Shown here piece by piece: positions 45,672 to 56,805 of a stretch of 64,000 nucleotides of DNA. The DNA comes from Intrasporangium calvum (GTDB lineage Bacteria; Actinomycetota; Actinomycetes; Actinomycetales; Dermatophilaceae). The stretch's first letter is position 1; the number at the start of each line of letters is the position of its first letter. The translations under genes and the position numbers were made by a program. The DNA lies in assembly GCF_028446585.1 (NCBI RefSeq), contig NZ_JAPFQL010000003.1:1-64000 (forward strand). Reading direction: 5' to 3'. A model generated the notes under the pieces. The model did not search any database. It was not told the origin of the DNA and saw only the letters and a program-made list of their open reading frames with translations.

Positions 45672-45708
45672 TTCGGCCAGGGACGGGTGTGGCCCGCCCC
45701 TGGCCGAA
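45672..45708 (-). terminator. Intra-operon hairpin between livK and livH
   Basis: A perfect 11-bp stem, TTCGGCCAGGG (45672-45682) with CCCTGGCCGAA (45698-45708), around a 15-base loop. Such hairpins after binding-protein genes often stop part of transcription or stabilise the upstream message, so the binding protein is made in excess of the permeases. Confidence 0.7.
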
Positions 45709-45732
45709 CGTGTCAGAGAGTGTTGATCCGGG

Positions 45733-46944
45733 TCAGCCGAGGTTCTCCGACTTCACGAAGGTCCACTTGCCACCCTCGACCTTGTAGCCGGAGATGACCT
45801 TGACCTTGGTGTCACCGAACTCGTCGAAGGCGACCTGACCGGTCACACCGGCGAAGGAGACCTGGCCGACTGCGTCCACGATGGCCTGACGGGCGCTCTT
45901 GACGTCAGAGGCGTCCTTGAGTGCCACCTTGAGACCCTCGATGATCGCGTTGGCCGCGTCGTAGGAGTAGCCACCGTAGGCAGCCGACGGCTCGGCGAAC
46001 TTGGCGGCCTCGTACTCGGCGAGGAACTTCTTGCCGGCTTCGGTGGCGTCGGTCGGCTCGCCGACGGACGTGGCGAAGTCACCCTCGGACGTGGCGCCCG
46101 CGAGCTGGATGAAGGTCGGGTCGTAGATGCCGTCGCCACCCATGAGCGGGACGTTGAGGCCGGCGGCCTTCATCTGCTGGGAGAGCGGACCGGCCTGCGG
46201 GTACTCACCGCCGTAGTAGACGGCCTCCGGCTTGGCCGGGGCGACCTTGGAGACGACCGGGGCGTAGTTGGACTCGTCCGGGTTGATCGTCTGGGCCACG
46301 ACGACCTCGCCGCCGCCTGCCTTGAAGGCCTCGGTGAAGTACTGGACCAGGCCCTGGCCGTACGTCTTCTTGTCGTGGATCGTCGCGACCTTCTTGATGC
46401 CCTGGTCGAGCAGGAACTTCGCCGCGAAGGCGCCCTGCGTGATGTCCGTGGTGCAGGTGCGGAAGAAGGTCTTGTAGGGCCGCGTGTTGCCGTCGGCGCC
46501 GCGCGTCAGCGAGGGACCGGTGTTGGCCGGGGAGACCTGGACGATGTTGGCGGCGGCGAAGACCGGCTGGGTCTGCTGGGAGACGCTCGAGTTCAGGTTG
46601 CCGACGACACCGGCGACGTCGTCGTCCGCGGCGAGCTTCGTGGCGCCGTTCTTGCCGACGTCGGCCTTGCCCTCGTCGTCGACGGCCTCGACCTTGATCT
46701 CCCAGCCCGGGATCGCGTTGGCCGCGTTGGCCTGCTGGACCGCGAGCTCCACCGAGTGCTGGATCCCCTTGCCGAGGGCCGACAGGTCACCGGACAGCGG
46801 TGCGATGACACCGATCTTGACGGTCTTCTTGGCACCATCGCCGCCGGTCGAGCCGGCGCCCGGCTCCTCGCCGCGAGTGCCACAGGCGCTCAGGGCCAGA
46901 GCGGCAACCACCACGGGCACCGCAAACTTCATGTGGGAACGCAC
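45733..46944 (-). CDS. livK: Branched-chain amino acid-binding lipoprotein LivK
   Basis: The 403-residue protein has a signal peptide with lipobox (LALSAC, Cys about 20), a Gly/Ser linker and a periplasmic-binding-protein fold type I (KIGVIAPLSGDLSALGKGI; VVGNLNSSVSQQTQPVF; YGQGLVQYFTEAF). It captures branched-chain or related amino acids for LivHMGF. GTG 46944 is chosen because AGGAGG lies six bases upstream; ATG 46932 is a possible internal start. It is the first gene of the operon, and its promoter should lie in 46945-47101. Confidence 0.92.
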   Translation of the reverse strand: MRSHMKFAVPVVVAALALSACGTRGEEPGAGSTGGDGAKKTVKIGVIAPLSGDLSALGKGIQHSVELAVQQANAANAIPGWEIKVEAVDDEGKADVGKNGATKLAADDDVAGVVGNLNSSVSQQTQPVFAAANIVQVSPANTGPSLTRGADGNTRPYKTFFRTCTTDITQGAFAAKFLLDQGIKKVATIHDKKTYGQGLVQYFTEAFKAGGGEVVVAQTINPDESNYAPVVSKVAPAKPEAVYYGGEYPQAGPLSQQMKAAGLNVPLMGGDGIYDPTFIQLAGATSEGDFATSVGEPTDATEAGKKFLAEYEAAKFAEPSAAYGGYSYDAANAIIEGLKVALKDASDVKSARQAIVDAVGQVSFAGVTGQVAFDEFGDTKVKVISGYKVEGGKWTFVKSENLG

Positions 46945-47101
46945 TGCTGTCCTCCTGATGTCACACATCCCTCTGGTCGAGGGCTGAGCAGGACATTAGA
47001 GGTATACGTGCGCCACGTCACCCCCTTCACACCGATCGGTGACCGGACCGTGACTTCCGTACCTGATCAGGGGTGCGACGTCCGGTGAGCGGACACTCGA
47101 C

Positions 47102-47722
47102 TCAGGTGGTCGGAAAACCGTTGATGACCGCTTCCGCCACTTCCTTCATCCCCAGTCGCCGGTCCATCGCCGTCTTCTGGATCCAGCGGAACGCATCGGA
47201 CTCGCTCAGCTTGAGCTGGCTCATCAGCACGCCCTTGGCCCGGTCGACGAGCTTGCGCGTCTCGAGCCGCTCCCCCAGGTCGGCGACCTCTGCCTCGAGG
47301 GCGGTCAGCTCGAGCCAACGGGAGTGCGCGATGTCGATGGCCGGCCTCAGGTCGTCGGCCGTGAACGGCTTGACGATGTAGGCCATCACCCCGGCGTCCC
47401 GCGCGCGTTCGACGAGCTCGGTCTGGCTGAACGCCGTCAGCATGATCACGGGGCACAGCTTCGCCTCGTGGAGCTGCTCCGCTGCGGAGAGTCCGTCGAG
47501 GACCGGCATCTTGACGTCCATGATGACGACGTCGGGCTTCAGCTCCTTGGCCAGCTCGACCGCCTGCTCGCCGTTGCTGGCCTGGCCGACGACGTCGTAG
47601 CCCTGCTCCCCCAGCATCTCGACGAGGTCGAGGCGGATCAGCGCCTCGTCCTCGGCGACGAGGACGCGGGTCGCCCCGCTGTCACTGGACTGCTGCCGTG
47701 CCGTGCCTTCGTCTGTGCTCAC
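47102..47722 (-). CDS. pdtaR: ANTAR-domain response regulator (PdtaR-like)
   Basis: The 206-residue protein has a receiver domain ([18 protein letters not shown]; phosphoacceptor Asp in [25 protein letters not shown]) and a C-terminal ANTAR RNA-binding domain ([23 protein letters not shown], then AEAVI). PdtaR (Rv1626) is phosphorylated by the cytosolic kinase PdtaS and acts as an antiterminator by binding paired RNA hairpins. No PdtaS gene lies in this window. The GTG at 47722 gives a start comparable to homologues. The gene lies 19 bases from tRNA-Leu on the same strand. Confidence 0.93.
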   Translation of the reverse strand: MSTDEGTARQQSSDSGATRVLVAEDEALIRLDLVEMLGEQGYDVVGQASNGEQAVELAKELKPDVVIMDVKMPVLDGLSAAEQLHEAKLCPVIMLTAFSQTELVERARDAGVMAYIVKPFTADDLRPAIDIAHSRWLELTALEAEVADLGERLETRKLVDRAKGVLMSQLKLSESDAFRWIQKTAMDRRLGMKEVAEAVINGFPTT

Positions 47723-47741
47723 GTGTCCAACCCTATCTGTG

Positions 47742-47824
47742 TGCCGGGAGCGGGACTCGAACCCGCACGACCTTGCGGCCAAAGCATTTTGAGTGCTCCG
47801 TGTCTGCCATTCCACCACCCCGGC
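47742..47824 (-). tRNA. tRNA-Leu (anticodon CAA)
   Basis: On the minus strand the sequence starts GCCGGGG and its 3' acceptor arm is TCCCGGC plus discriminator A. The anticodon loop CTCAAAA gives CAA, which reads UUG leucine codons. A long variable arm is present (about 83 nucleotides in all), and the T-arm GCGGGTTCGAGTCCCGC is standard. The terminal CCA is not encoded. Confidence 0.95.
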
Positions 47825-47881
47825 CGAGGTGCCGGGCCAGCATACCCGCGCTGCGGATCCCGGCACGAAGCGACCGACCCG

Positions 47882-49339
47882 TCAGCCGGTGACCTCGTCC
47901 GGGTTGTAGGCGGGAGCGGCCCGATTCACGGCGTCGCCCACGCGGTGGACCCGCAGGGCGTTGGTCGAGCCGGGGATCCCGGGGGGCGATCCGGCGACGA
48001 TGAGCACACGGTCGCCCTCGGCGACGCGGCCCTCGGGGATCAGGTTGAGGTCCACCTGCATGGCGAACTGGTCGGTGTGCATCATCCTCGGCACCAGGTA
48101 GGTCTCGATCCCCCACACCAGGGCGAGCTGCGAACGGGTCTGCGGCTCCGAGGTGAAGGCCAGCATGGGGCGTCGCGGCCGCAGCCGGGCCTGCCGCCGC
48201 GCGGAGCCGCCGGTCTCCGTGAAGGTGATGAGGAACTTCGCGTCGACGACGTCACCGATGTCGATGGCCGCCTTCGTGACGGCCCCCGCGACGGTCGTCA
48301 TGGGGGTGCGCATCGGCGAGATCTTGTCGTGCCCGTGCTCCTCGGTGGACTCGATGATGCGCGCCATGGTCATCACGGCCTCGATCGGCCAGGCCCCGAC
48401 CGACGTCTCGCCCGAGAGCATGAGGGCGTCGGCTCCGTCGAGCACGGCATTGGCCGCGTCGGACGCCTCGGCCCGAGTCGGCCTGGGGTTCTCGATCATC
48501 GACTCGAGCACCTGGGTGGCGACGATGACCGGCTTGGCCTCCTGCCGGGCGAGCTCGCAGGCACGCTTCTGGACGATCGGGACGTCCTCGAGCGGCATCT
48601 CGACGCCCAGATCGCCTCGGGCGACCATGATCCCGTCGAATGCCGCGACGATCTCCTCGAGGTTGTCGACCGCCTGCGGCTTCTCGATCTTGGCGATGAC
48701 GGGGATGCGGCGCTCGAACTCGTCCATGATCGCGTGGACGTCCGCGATGTCGTCCGCAGAGCGCACGAAGGAGAGGGCGATCATGTCCACGCCGAGACGC
48801 ATCGCGAACCTGAGGTCGTCACGGTCCTTCTCGGACAGGGCCGGCACGCTCACGGCCACGCCGGGCAGGTTGATGCCCTTGTTGTTGGACACCACGCCCC
48901 CGATGACGGTCTCGGTGACGACGTCGGTGTCGGTGACGTCGACGGCACGAAGACACACCTTGCCGTCGTCGATGAGCAGGACGTCGCCGGGGCGGACATC
49001 CTGCGGCAGCCCCTTGAACGTCGTGCTGACCTCGGTCTCGCTGCCCTCGATGTCGCGCGTCGTGATGGTGAACCGCTGGCCGGGCGAGAGCTCAACCGGG
49101 CCCTCCTTGAAGCGGCCGGTGCGGATCTTGGGGCCTTGCAGGTCCACCAGGATGCCGACGGCCCGGCCGGACGCGTCGCTGGCGGCGCGCACGTCGCGGT
49201 AGACCTGGGCGTGCAGTGACTGCTCACCGTGCGAGAGGTTGAGACGGGCAACGTCCATGCCCGCGTCCACGAGGGCGCGGAGCTGCTGGGGGGAGGATGT
49301 CTTGGGACCGATCGTGCAGACGATCTTGGCGCGACGCAT
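47882..49339 (-). CDS. pyk: Pyruvate kinase
   Basis: Pyruvate kinase transfers phosphate from PEP to ADP in the last step of glycolysis. The 485-residue protein has the barrel start [16 protein letters not shown], the substrate-binding Arg in [10 protein letters not shown], the lysine-bearing [15 protein letters not shown], the signature [14 protein letters not shown], the B domain lid and a C-terminal allosteric domain. The length is normal. It precedes tRNA-Leu and pdtaR on the same strand, as pyk and pdtaR are also close in mycobacteria. The ATG at 49339 begins with [11 protein letters not shown], the usual start. Confidence 0.96.
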   Translation of the reverse strand: MRRAKIVCTIGPKTSSPQQLRALVDAGMDVARLNLSHGEQSLHAQVYRDVRAASDASGRAVGILVDLQGPKIRTGRFKEGPVELSPGQRFTITTRDIEGSETEVSTTFKGLPQDVRPGDVLLIDDGKVCLRAVDVTDTDVVTETVIGGVVSNNKGINLPGVAVSVPALSEKDRDDLRFAMRLGVDMIALSFVRSADDIADVHAIMDEFERRIPVIAKIEKPQAVDNLEEIVAAFDGIMVARGDLGVEMPLEDVPIVQKRACELARQEAKPVIVATQVLESMIENPRPTRAEASDAANAVLDGADALMLSGETSVGAWPIEAVMTMARIIESTEEHGHDKISPMRTPMTTVAGAVTKAAIDIGDVVDAKFLITFTETGGSARRQARLRPRRPMLAFTSEPQTRSQLALVWGIETYLVPRMMHTDQFAMQVDLNLIPEGRVAEGDRVLIVAGSPPGIPGSTNALRVHRVGDAVNRAAPAYNPDEVTG

Positions 49340-49540
49340 GGCTCAACCTTATGGGTGATGTGACGTGGGTCACGGTGCGGGTTCGCCCTGTGGGACGAGG
49401 GGCCTCGCGTCGTTGAGAAGCCGTTGGGGGCTGGGGCGCGACCGGCTGACGAGCCCAGTCGGATGACTCGTCGGGACAGTCGCGGGCGTGGCGGCGGGTG
49501 ACGTCATGCCTCGCCAAGTATCCACCACGGCGAACCGTGG

Positions 49541-49597
49541 CCGGTGGGGTCCCCCACCGGGTCCGCGACGACAGCCGAGGTGGCGCCGCGGACCCGG
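49541..49597 (-). terminator. Two overlapping hairpins after gltD
   Basis: Positions 49541-49560 form a near-perfect palindrome (CCGGTGGGG with CCCCACCGG). Positions 49557-49567 (CCGGGTCCGCG) pair perfectly with 49587-49597 (CGCGGACCCGG). The two structures share CCGG at 49557-49560, so they cannot form fully at the same time. They lie just after the gltD stop and probably end gltBD transcription. The rest of the 283-base gap before pyk shows nothing else clear. Confidence 0.7.
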
Positions 49598-49622
49598 TCA
49601 GGGGGCCAGGAGGAGGACCGGC

Positions 49623-51080
49623 TCAGACGGTGAGCGGCCGGTCCGTGGGAGCGATCGGCCTGGGGAGCGAGCTGGAGCCGGTCAGCCAGGCATCGACTCC
49701 GGCAGCGGCGGCTCGACCCTCGGCGATGGCCCAGACGATGAGGCTCTGTCCGCGTCCGGCATCACCGGCGACGAAGACCCCGGGAACCGAGGACATGTAG
49801 TTCTTGTCCCGTCGCACGTTGGACCGCTCGTCGAGGTCGACGCCGAGCTGCTCGACGACCCCCGGACCCTCGGGACCGAGGAACCCCATGGCGAGCAGCA
49901 CCAGCTGCGCGGGGATCTCACGCTCGGTCCCCGGCTTGGCCTGCGGGCGCCCGTCGACGAACTCGACCTCGACGAGCCGAAGCGCTGCGACCTGTCCGGC
50001 ACCGTCGTCGACGAACTCCGTGGTGTTGACCGCGTAGATGCGGTCCCCGCCCTCCTCGTGCGCACTGGCGACGCGGAAGAGCATCGGGTAGGTCGGCCAG
50101 GGCTGGCTCGCGGGCCGCTCGTCCCCCGGCTGCGGCATGATCTCGAGGCTGGTGACCGACCGGGCGCCCTGACGGTGCGCCGTGCCGATGCAGTCGGCAC
50201 CGGTGTCGCCGCCGCCGATGACGATGACGTCCTTGCCGGTGGCCAGGATCTGGTCGGCCACGGTCTCCCCCACGGCAACCCGGTTGCCCTGGGGCAGGTA
50301 CTCCATGGCCTGGTGGATCCCGCGGAGCTCCCGCCCCGGGACGCTGAGGTCTCTGGGCACCGTCGCCCCGACGGCGAGGAGGACCGCGTCGTAGCGGTCG
50401 CGCAGCTGCCGGCCCGTGATGTCGGATCCGATCGCCACCCCGGTGCGGAAGCGCGTGCCCTCGGCCTCCATCTGACGCAGGCGCCGGTCGAGGACCGACT
50501 TCTCCATCTTGAACTCGGGAATGCCGTAACGCAGCAGCCCGCCCGGCTTGTCGGCGCGCTCGAAGACCGCGACCGTGTGGCCCGCCCGCGTCAGCTGCTG
50601 GGCCGCCGCCAGGCCCGCGGGGCCGGACCCCACGACGGCGACCGTCTTGCCCGACAGCCGCTCGGGCGGGAGCGGACGGACGAGGCCCCGGTCGAACGCC
50701 TGCTCGATCGTCGTGACCTCGACCTGCTTGATCGTCACGGCGGGCTGGTTGATACCAAGGACGCAGGCCGTCTCGCACGGTGCCGGGCAGAGCCGCCCGG
50801 TGAACTCGGGGAAGTTGTTCGTCGCGTGGAGCCGCTCGATGGCGCTCGGCCAGTCGCCGCGCCAGGCGTGGGTGTTCCACTCCGGGATGAGGTTGCCGAG
50901 GGGGCAGCCCTGGTGGCAGAACGGGATGCCACAGTCCATGCAGCGGCCGGCCTGACGCTGGAGCTGACCCAGCTCCTGCTCCTCGTACACCTCTTTCCAG
51001 TCCCGGATGCGCACCGGGACCGGACGACGGGCCGGGAGCTCGCGCTGCCGGGTCTTCAGGAAACCTTGCGGGTCAGCCAC
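49623..51080 (-). CDS. gltD: Glutamate synthase small subunit
   Basis: The 485-residue subunit takes electrons from NADPH and passes them to GltB. It has two N-terminal cysteine clusters ([29 protein letters not shown]) for 4Fe-4S centres, an FAD-binding [13 protein letters not shown] and an NADPH-binding [13 protein letters not shown], ending with [24 protein letters not shown] 51080 is chosen because it gives the standard start ([13 protein letters not shown]) and overlaps the gltB stop by eight bases. A hairpin pair follows the gene. Confidence 0.95.
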   Translation of the reverse strand: MADPQGFLKTRQRELPARRPVPVRIRDWKEVYEEQELGQLQRQAGRCMDCGIPFCHQGCPLGNLIPEWNTHAWRGDWPSAIERLHATNNFPEFTGRLCPAPCETACVLGINQPAVTIKQVEVTTIEQAFDRGLVRPLPPERLSGKTVAVVGSGPAGLAAAQQLTRAGHTVAVFERADKPGGLLRYGIPEFKMEKSVLDRRLRQMEAEGTRFRTGVAIGSDITGRQLRDRYDAVLLAVGATVPRDLSVPGRELRGIHQAMEYLPQGNRVAVGETVADQILATGKDVIVIGGGDTGADCIGTAHRQGARSVTSLEIMPQPGDERPASQPWPTYPMLFRVASAHEEGGDRIYAVNTTEFVDDGAGQVAALRLVEVEFVDGRPQAKPGTEREIPAQLVLLAMGFLGPEGPGVVEQLGVDLDERSNVRRDKNYMSSVPGVFVAGDAGRGQSLIVWAIAEGRAAAAGVDAWLTGSSSLPRPIAPTDRPLTV

Positions 51081-54000
51081 GGGAAGCCTCCATGATCCGG
51101 TTCCACACGTCGGTGCCATCGAGGTCGAGGCCCTCGGCCTCGGCCTCGGCCCGGACGTCGAGAACACGCTGGTAGTCGCGCGGAAGGACGAGCGTGAAAC
51201 GCTCGCGGGCACTGGCCCAGTCGTCGAGCAGCCGCTGCGCCACGGGCGAGTCGGTCCAGGACACGTGGTCGGCGAGAAGCCCGCGAACCACCTCCTCGTC
51301 ACCGGCACGCAGCGGGGAGAGGTCGACCATCTCGTGGTTGACGAGGTCGGGGCGCAGGTCGAGGACGTAGGCGACGCCACCGGACATCCCGGCGGCGAAG
51401 TTGCGTCCGGTCGCCCCGAGGATGAGGACGGTGCCACCGGTCATGTACTCACAGCCGTGGTCCCCCACCCCCTCCACGACGGCCCTCGCACCCGAGTTGC
51501 GGACGCAGAACCGCTCGCCGACCAGCCCTCTGAGGAACAGCTCGCCGGTCGTCGCGCCGTAGGCGATGACGTTGCCGGCGATGACGTTCTCCTCCGCGAC
51601 GAGAGCGGTGTCCCGGTGCGGACGGACGACGACGCGCCCACCGGACAGTCCCTTGCCGACGTAGTCGTTGGCGTCACCGAAGAGCCGGATCGTCACCCCG
51701 GCCGGCAGGAAGGCCCCGAAGGACTGGCCGCCCGAGCCGGTCATCGTGAGCTCGATGGTGTTGTCCGGCAGCCCGTGAGGATGAGCGCGGGTCACCTGGT
51801 GGCCGAGCATCGTCCCGACCGTGCGGTTGACGTTGCGCACGGCGATCTCGGTCCGCACCTGCTCGCGGCCCTCGATGGCGGGCAGCGCCCGCGTGATCAG
51901 CTCGTTGTCGAGTGCCTTGTCGAGCCCGTGCTCCTGGACGCTGGACTGGTAGAGCGTGCCTCCGGTCGGGTTCTCGGCGATGGCGAGGATCGGCGCCAGG
52001 TCGAGGCCGGACGCCTTCCAGTGGGCGATCGCCTTGTCCAGGTCGAGGCTCGTGACCTGCCCGACCGCTTCCTCGATGGACCGGAAGCCGAGCGCAGCCA
52101 GGTGCTCGCGCACCTCCTGGGCGATGTACTCGAAGAACGTCTCGACGAACTCCGGCTTGCCCGTGAAGCGGGCCCGCAGCTCGGGGTTCTGCGTCGCGAT
52201 GCCGACCGGACAGGTGTCCAGGTGGCAGACGCGCATCATGATGCAGCCGGAGACCACGAGCGGGGCGGTCGCGAAGCCGAACTCCTCGGCCCCGAGCAGG
52301 GCCGCGATGACGACGTCGCGGCCGGTCTTCAGCTGGCCGTCGACCTGCACGACGATGCGGTCGCGGAGCCCGTTGAGCACGAGGGTCTGCTGCGCCTCGG
52401 CGAGCCCGAGCTCCCAAGGAGCCCCCGCGTGCTTGAGCGACGTGAGCGGCGAGGCGCCGGTGCCCCCGTCGTGTCCGGAGATGAGCACGACGTCTGCGTG
52501 CGCCTTCGAGACGCCGGCCGCCACGGTGCCCACGCCGACCTCGGACACGAGCTTGACGTGGATCCGGGCAGCGGGGTTGGCGTTCTTCAGGTCGTGGATC
52601 AGCTGCGCGAGATCCTCGATCGAGTAGATGTCGTGGTGGGGAGGCGGCGAGATGAGGCCGACACCCGGAGTCGAGTGCCGGGTCTTCGCCACCCACGGAT
52701 AGACCTTGTGGCCGGGCAGCTGCCCGCCCTCCCCCGGCTTCGCGCCCTGGGCCATCTTGATCTGGATGTCGTCGGAGTGGGTGAGGTAGAGGCTCGTCAC
52801 CCCGAACCGGCCGGACGCGACCTGCTTGACGGCCGACCGGCGCTCGGGGTCGAGCAGCCGGTCGAAGTCCTCGCCACCCTCACCCGTGTTGGACCGCCCG
52901 CCCAGGCGGTTCATGGCGACCGCCAGCGTCTCGTGTGCCTCCTGCGAGATGGAGCCGTAGCTCATCGCACCGGTGTTGAAGCGCTTGACGATCTCGCTGA
53001 CCGGCTCGACCTCGTCGATCGGCACGGGCAGCCGCCCGGTGACGCCGGTCGGCTTGAAGGCCATCAGGCCGCGCAGCGTCATGAGCCGCGACGTCTGGTC
53101 GTCGATCCGCTCGGTGTACTCCTTGAAGATGTCGTAGCGCCGTTGCCGCGTGGAGTGCTGGAGGCGGAAGACGGTCTCGGGGTCGAACAGGTGCGGCTCG
53201 CCCTCGCGGCGCCACTGGTACTCGCCACCGACCTCGAGCACGCGGTGCGCCTGGTAGACGCCGTCGGCCGGGTAGGCCTTCGCGTGACGCGCCGCCGTCT
53301 CCTGGGCGATGACGTCGAGGCCGACGCCGCCGAGCTGCGACACGGTCCCGGTGAAGTAGCGGTCCACGAGGTCCTGGGACAGGCCGATCGCCTCGAACAC
53401 CTGCGCACCACGGTAGGAGGCGACGGTGGAGATGCCCATCTTGGACATCACCTTGAGGACGCCCTTGCCGAGCGCCTTGATGAGGTTCTTGACGGCCTGT
53501 TCGGGCGAGACGCCCTCGATCTGCCCCGACCGCACGAGGTCCTCGACGGTCTCCATGGCGAGGTAGGGGTTGACGACGGCCGCGCCGTAGCCGATGAGGA
53601 GCGCGACGTGATGCACCTCGCGCACGTCGCCTGCCTCGATGATGAGACCGACCTGGGTCCGCGTCTTCTCCCGGATCAGGTGGTGGTGCACCGCGGACGT
53701 GAGCAGGAGGGACGGGATCGGCGCGAGGTCGCGTCCGGAGTCGCGGTCGGAGAGGACGACGAAGCGGGCGCCGCGCGTGATCGCCTGCGAGACCTCCGCG
53801 AAGATCTCGTCGAGCCGCTCACGCATGGCGGCTGCGCCACCGGTGACGTCGTAGAGGCCGCGGACGACGTGCGTGGCATAGCCGGGCAGGTCCCCGTCGG
53901 CGTTGATGTGGACGATCTTGGCCAGCTCGTCGTTGTCGATGACCGGGAACTGGAGGACGACCTGCCGGGCGTGGGCCGGCGACGCCGAGAGCGCGTTGCC

Positions 54001-55638
54001 CTCCGGCCCCATGGTCGTCGCCAGCGAGGTGACGAGCTCCTCCCGGATCGCGTCGAGCGGCGGGTTGGTGACCTGGGCGAAGAGCTGGGTGAAGTAGTCG
54101 AAGAGCAGTCGCGGACGGGACGACAGGACCGCGATCGGCGTGTCGGTGCCCATCGAGCCCAGCGCTTCGGCGCCCGACTTCGCCATCGGCGCGAGGAGGA
54201 TCCGCAGGTCCTCGGTCGTGTAGCCGAAGGTCTGCTGCCGCCGGGCCACGGATGCCGCGGTGTGGACGATGTGCTCGCGCTCGGGCAGGTCCTCGAGCCG
54301 GATGAGGCCCGCATGCAGCCACTCGGCGTAGGGCTTGCCCGCAGCGAGCTGGCCCTTGATCTCGTCGTCGCTGACGATGCGCCCGTGCTCGGTGTCGACG
54401 AGGAACATCTTGCCCGGCTGGAGCCGGCCCCGCTGGACGATGCGCGCGGGGTCGAGGTCGAGGACGCCGGACTCGGAGGCCAGCACGACGAGGCCGTCGT
54501 CCGTGACGGTGTAGCGCCCCGGTCGGAGGCCGTTGCGGTCGAGCACGGCCCCGACGAGGGTGCCGTCGGTGAAACAGACGTTGGCCGGGCCGTCCCAGGG
54601 CTCCATGAACATCGAGTGGAACTCGTAGAACGCGCGTCGCGCCGGGTCCATCAGGTCGTGGTTCTCCCACGCCTCCGGGATCATCATGAGCACGGCGTGC
54701 GGCAGCGACCGGCCACCGAGGTGGAGCAGCTCGAGCACCTCGTCGAAGCTGGCCGAGTCCGAGGCGCCGGGGGTGCAGATCGGGAAGAGCCGCTCGAGGT
54801 CCCCGGGGATGATGTCGGAGGTGAGCAGGCTCTCGCGGGCCCGCATCCAGTTGCGGTTGCCCTTGACGGTGTTGATCTCGCCGTTGTGCGCGATGAGGCG
54901 GTAGGGGTGCGCGAGCGGCCACGACGGGAAGGTGTTGGTCGAGAACCTCGAGTGGACGAGGGCGAGCTCGGTGGCGAAGCGGGGGTCGGACAGGTCGGGG
55001 AAGAACGGCTCGAGCTGGCCCGTGGTCAGCATCCCCTTGTAGACCATGGTCCGCGCGGACAGGGACGCGAAGTAGACCTCCGCCTCCCGCTCGGCGCGCT
55101 TGCGCAGTCCGAAGGCCAGCCGGTCGAGGCCCAGCGCCACCTGGCGGCCCATGGCCGAGCTGACGAAGAGCTGCTCGAAGTGCGGCATGCAGGCGCGTGC
55201 CGCCTCACCGACGAGGTCCGCGTCGACCGGGACCTCGCGCCAGCCGAGCACCTTGAGGTGCTCCTCGACCGCCAGCTCCTCGATCCGCGCCTTGGCGGCG
55301 ACCCGAGCGGCGGGGTCCATGGGCAGGAAGGCCAGCCCAGCGGCATACGCCCCCGGGTTGGGGAGCGTGAAGGGCACGACCTCGCGCAGGAACGCGTCGG
55401 GGACCTGGGTGAGGATGCCCGCGCCGTCACCGACGAGCGGGTCGGCGCCGGTCGCGCCGCGATGGTCGAGGTTGCGCAGCGCCGTCAGGGCGTGCTCGAC
55501 GATGTCATGGCCGGCTTCGCCCCTCATCGTCGCGACGAGGGCAACCCCGCAGGCGTCGTGCTCGAACTCGCGGCGGTACAACCCGGAGTCCTCCGGCTGG
55601 GCACTGAACAGTGCGCGCTGGCGGGTATGCGGCGACAT
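51073..55638 (-). CDS. gltB: Glutamate synthase large subunit
   Basis: GltB makes two glutamates from glutamine and 2-oxoglutarate. The 1521-residue precursor has a short propeptide before Cys in [17 protein letters not shown]; the Cys becomes the N-terminal nucleophile of the glutaminase domain. The FMN barrel ([20 protein letters not shown]), the 3Fe-4S cysteines ([18 protein letters not shown]) and the C-terminal beta-helix with GG repeats ([31 protein letters not shown]) are present. ATG 55638 with AAGGA upstream is preferred over ATG 55707. A variant of the 18-bp repeat lies inside the coding region at 55332-55349. Confidence 0.96.
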   Translation of the reverse strand: MSPHTRQRALFSAQPEDSGLYRREFEHDACGVALVATMRGEAGHDIVEHALTALRNLDHRGATGADPLVGDGAGILTQVPDAFLREVVPFTLPNPGAYAAGLAFLPMDPAARVAAKARIEELAVEEHLKVLGWREVPVDADLVGEAARACMPHFEQLFVSSAMGRQVALGLDRLAFGLRKRAEREAEVYFASLSARTMVYKGMLTTGQLEPFFPDLSDPRFATELALVHSRFSTNTFPSWPLAHPYRLIAHNGEINTVKGNRNWMRARESLLTSDIIPGDLERLFPICTPGASDSASFDEVLELLHLGGRSLPHAVLMMIPEAWENHDLMDPARRAFYEFHSMFMEPWDGPANVCFTDGTLVGAVLDRNGLRPGRYTVTDDGLVVLASESGVLDLDPARIVQRGRLQPGKMFLVDTEHGRIVSDDEIKGQLAAGKPYAEWLHAGLIRLEDLPEREHIVHTAASVARRQQTFGYTTEDLRILLAPMAKSGAEALGSMGTDTPIAVLSSRPRLLFDYFTQLFAQVTNPPLDAIREELVTSLATTMGPEGNALSASPAHARQVVLQFPVIDNDELAKIVHINADGDLPGYATHVVRGLYDVTGGAAAMRERLDEIFAEVSQAITRGARFVVLSDRDSGRDLAPIPSLLLTSAVHHHLIREKTRTQVGLIIEAGDVREVHHVALLIGYGAAVVNPYLAMETVEDLVRSGQIEGVSPEQAVKNLIKALGKGVLKVMSKMGISTVASYRGAQVFEAIGLSQDLVDRYFTGTVSQLGGVGLDVIAQETAARHAKAYPADGVYQAHRVLEVGGEYQWRREGEPHLFDPETVFRLQHSTRQRRYDIFKEYTERIDDQTSRLMTLRGLMAFKPTGVTGRLPVPIDEVEPVSEIVKRFNTGAMSYGSISQEAHETLAVAMNRLGGRSNTGEGGEDFDRLLDPERRSAVKQVASGRFGVTSLYLTHSDDIQIKMAQGAKPGEGGQLPGHKVYPWVAKTRHSTPGVGLISPPPHHDIYSIEDLAQLIHDLKNANPAARIHVKLVSEVGVGTVAAGVSKAHADVVLISGHDGGTGASPLTSLKHAGAPWELGLAEAQQTLVLNGLRDRIVVQVDGQLKTGRDVVIAALLGAEEFGFATAPLVVSGCIMMRVCHLDTCPVGIATQNPELRARFTGKPEFVETFFEYIAQEVREHLAALGFRSIEEAVGQVTSLDLDKAIAHWKASGLDLAPILAIAENPTGGTLYQSSVQEHGLDKALDNELITRALPAIEGREQVRTEIAVRNVNRTVGTMLGHQVTRAHPHGLPDNTIELTMTGSGGQSFGAFLPAGVTIRLFGDANDYVGKGLSGGRVVVRPHRDTALVAEENVIAGNVIAYGATTGELFLRGLVGERFCVRNSGARAVVEGVGDHGCEYMTGGTVLILGATGRNFAAGMSGGVAYVLDLRPDLVNHEMVDLSPLRAGDEEVVRGLLADHVSWTDSPVAQRLLDDWASARERFTLVLPRDYQRVLDVRAEAEAEGLDLDGTDVWNRIMEASRG
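55332..55349 (-). repeat. 18-bp repeat variant inside gltB
   Basis: The minus strand reads CGTATGCCGCTGGGCTGG, identical to the intergenic variant at 16853-16870. It encodes part of AYAAGLAF in a region where GltB homologues have a similar sequence, so coding constraint could explain it. Confidence 0.5.
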
Positions 55639-55746
55639 CTTCACCGTCCTTCTGGCAGTAATCAATCCCCTGGAATGGCATAGGGCTGTGGACGGCTCTG
55701 GCCACAAGCATTGGGCAGAAAGATACTGGCGGTGCGGCCTGTCCTA

Positions 55747-55758
55747 CGTATTGATACG
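55747..55758. promoter_or_regulatory. Inverted repeat upstream of gltB, possible operator
   Basis: CGTAT-TG-ATACG is a perfect 5-bp inverted repeat about 110 bases upstream of the gltB start, in the AT-richer part of the 159-base gap between gltB and lgt. It could bind a dimeric regulator of nitrogen assimilation. No GlnR-type GTAAC/GTTAC pair was seen. Confidence 0.3.
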
Positions 55759-55797
55759 GCCAATTTCGGATGGTGAGACGCGAGACCTCCGTGAGCG

Positions 55798-56805
55798 TCA
55801 GGCCGGCGAGCGGTCCGGCGGCCCCGTTCCCGCCTCGGACCCCGAGGCCGCCTCTCCCTCGGCTGCGCCATCGGGCGACGCGACGGGCTCGGTGTCCGTG
55901 GCGGTGTCGGTGGCGGTGGCGGAGCCGCCGTCGGCGTCGGCCGGCTCGTCCCGCGCGCCGGCGCGCTTGTCGAACCACCACCACAGCCAGGCCCCGAGGA
56001 GGAAGACGAGGATCGACGTCCACGTGTTGACCCGCTGGCCGAGGATGTGGGTGGCGGGGTCGGTCCGCATGTTCTCGACGACGATGCGCCCGACCGGGTA
56101 GCCCATCACGTAGGCGGCGAACACCTGCCCGCGGGCGAGGCGGAACCGTCGACCCAGCCAGATGAGGAAGGCCGCCAGCACGAGGACCCACAGCGCCTCG
56201 TAGAGGAACGTCGGGTGGAAGTAGCCGCGCACGATCGGCTCGCCCGCGAGGTCCAGCTGGGCCCGGCCGGCTGCCTGGTCCCAGACGTGGATGCGCAGCT
56301 TCCACGGCACGTCCGTCTCGGCGCCGTAGAGCTCGTTGTTGAACCAGTTGCCGAAGCGGCCCATCGCCTGCGCGATCGCGACGCCGGGCGCCGCCGCGTC
56401 GATGAAGTCCCGGAAGTCGACGCCGGACTGGCGGCAGCCGATCCACGCGCCCACGGCGCCCAGGGCGATGGCGCCCCAGATGCCGAGGCCACCCTCGTAG
56501 ATCTTGAGAGCGTCCATCGGGTTGCGGCCGGGGCCGAAGTACTTGTCGGCGTCCGTGATCACGTGATAGATCCGGCCACCGACGATGCCGAAGGGCACGG
56601 CCCACGCGGAGATGTCGATCGCGACGCCGGGCGCCGCTCCCCGAGCGGCCAGGCGCCGCTGCGTCAGCCACACGGCGACGACGATGCCCGCGAGGATGCA
56701 CATCGCGTAGGCCCGGATCGGCACCGGCCCGAGGTACCAGACGGACTGCGTGGGCGAGGGGATCTCCGCAGGAAGAAGCAGTGGTATGCCGCTGAGCTGG
56801 GTCAT
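55798..56805 (-). CDS. lgt: Prolipoprotein diacylglyceryl transferase
   Basis: Lgt attaches diacylglycerol to the lipobox cysteine of prolipoproteins, such as those at 5088, 40230 and 45733. The 335-residue protein has about seven membrane helices, IYEGGLGIWGAI, the signature GRFGNWFNNELYG with the essential Arg/Asn, FLYEALW and RVNTWTS. A low-complexity acidic tail of about 55 residues (ATATDTATDTEPVA) follows the last helix; similar tails occur in other actinobacterial Lgt. The ATG overlaps the trpA stop by four bases, the usual trpA-lgt arrangement. Confidence 0.95.
   Translation of the reverse strand: MTQLSGIPLLLPAEIPSPTQSVWYLGPVPIRAYAMCILAGIVVAVWLTQRRLAARGAAPGVAIDISAWAVPFGIVGGRIYHVITDADKYFGPGRNPMDALKIYEGGLGIWGAIALGAVGAWIGCRQSGVDFRDFIDAAAPGVAIAQAMGRFGNWFNNELYGAETDVPWKLRIHVWDQAAGRAQLDLAGEPIVRGYFHPTFLYEALWVLVLAAFLIWLGRRFRLARGQVFAAYVMGYPVGRIVVENMRTDPATHILGQRVNTWTSILVFLLGAWLWWWFDKRAGARDEPADADGGSATATDTATDTEPVASPDGAAEGEAASGSEAGTGPPDRSPA

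Noticed and set aside
49450-49466. CGAGCCCAGTCGGATGAC near pyk as a repeat copy
   Set aside because: It has several mismatches and an inserted base relative to the consensus, so it cannot be told from chance.
51007-55683. Plus-strand open frame of about 1560 codons opposite gltB
   Set aside because: High GC content leaves few stops in the opposite strand. The translation is Asp/Arg/His-rich without any domain, while the minus strand encodes a complete GltB.
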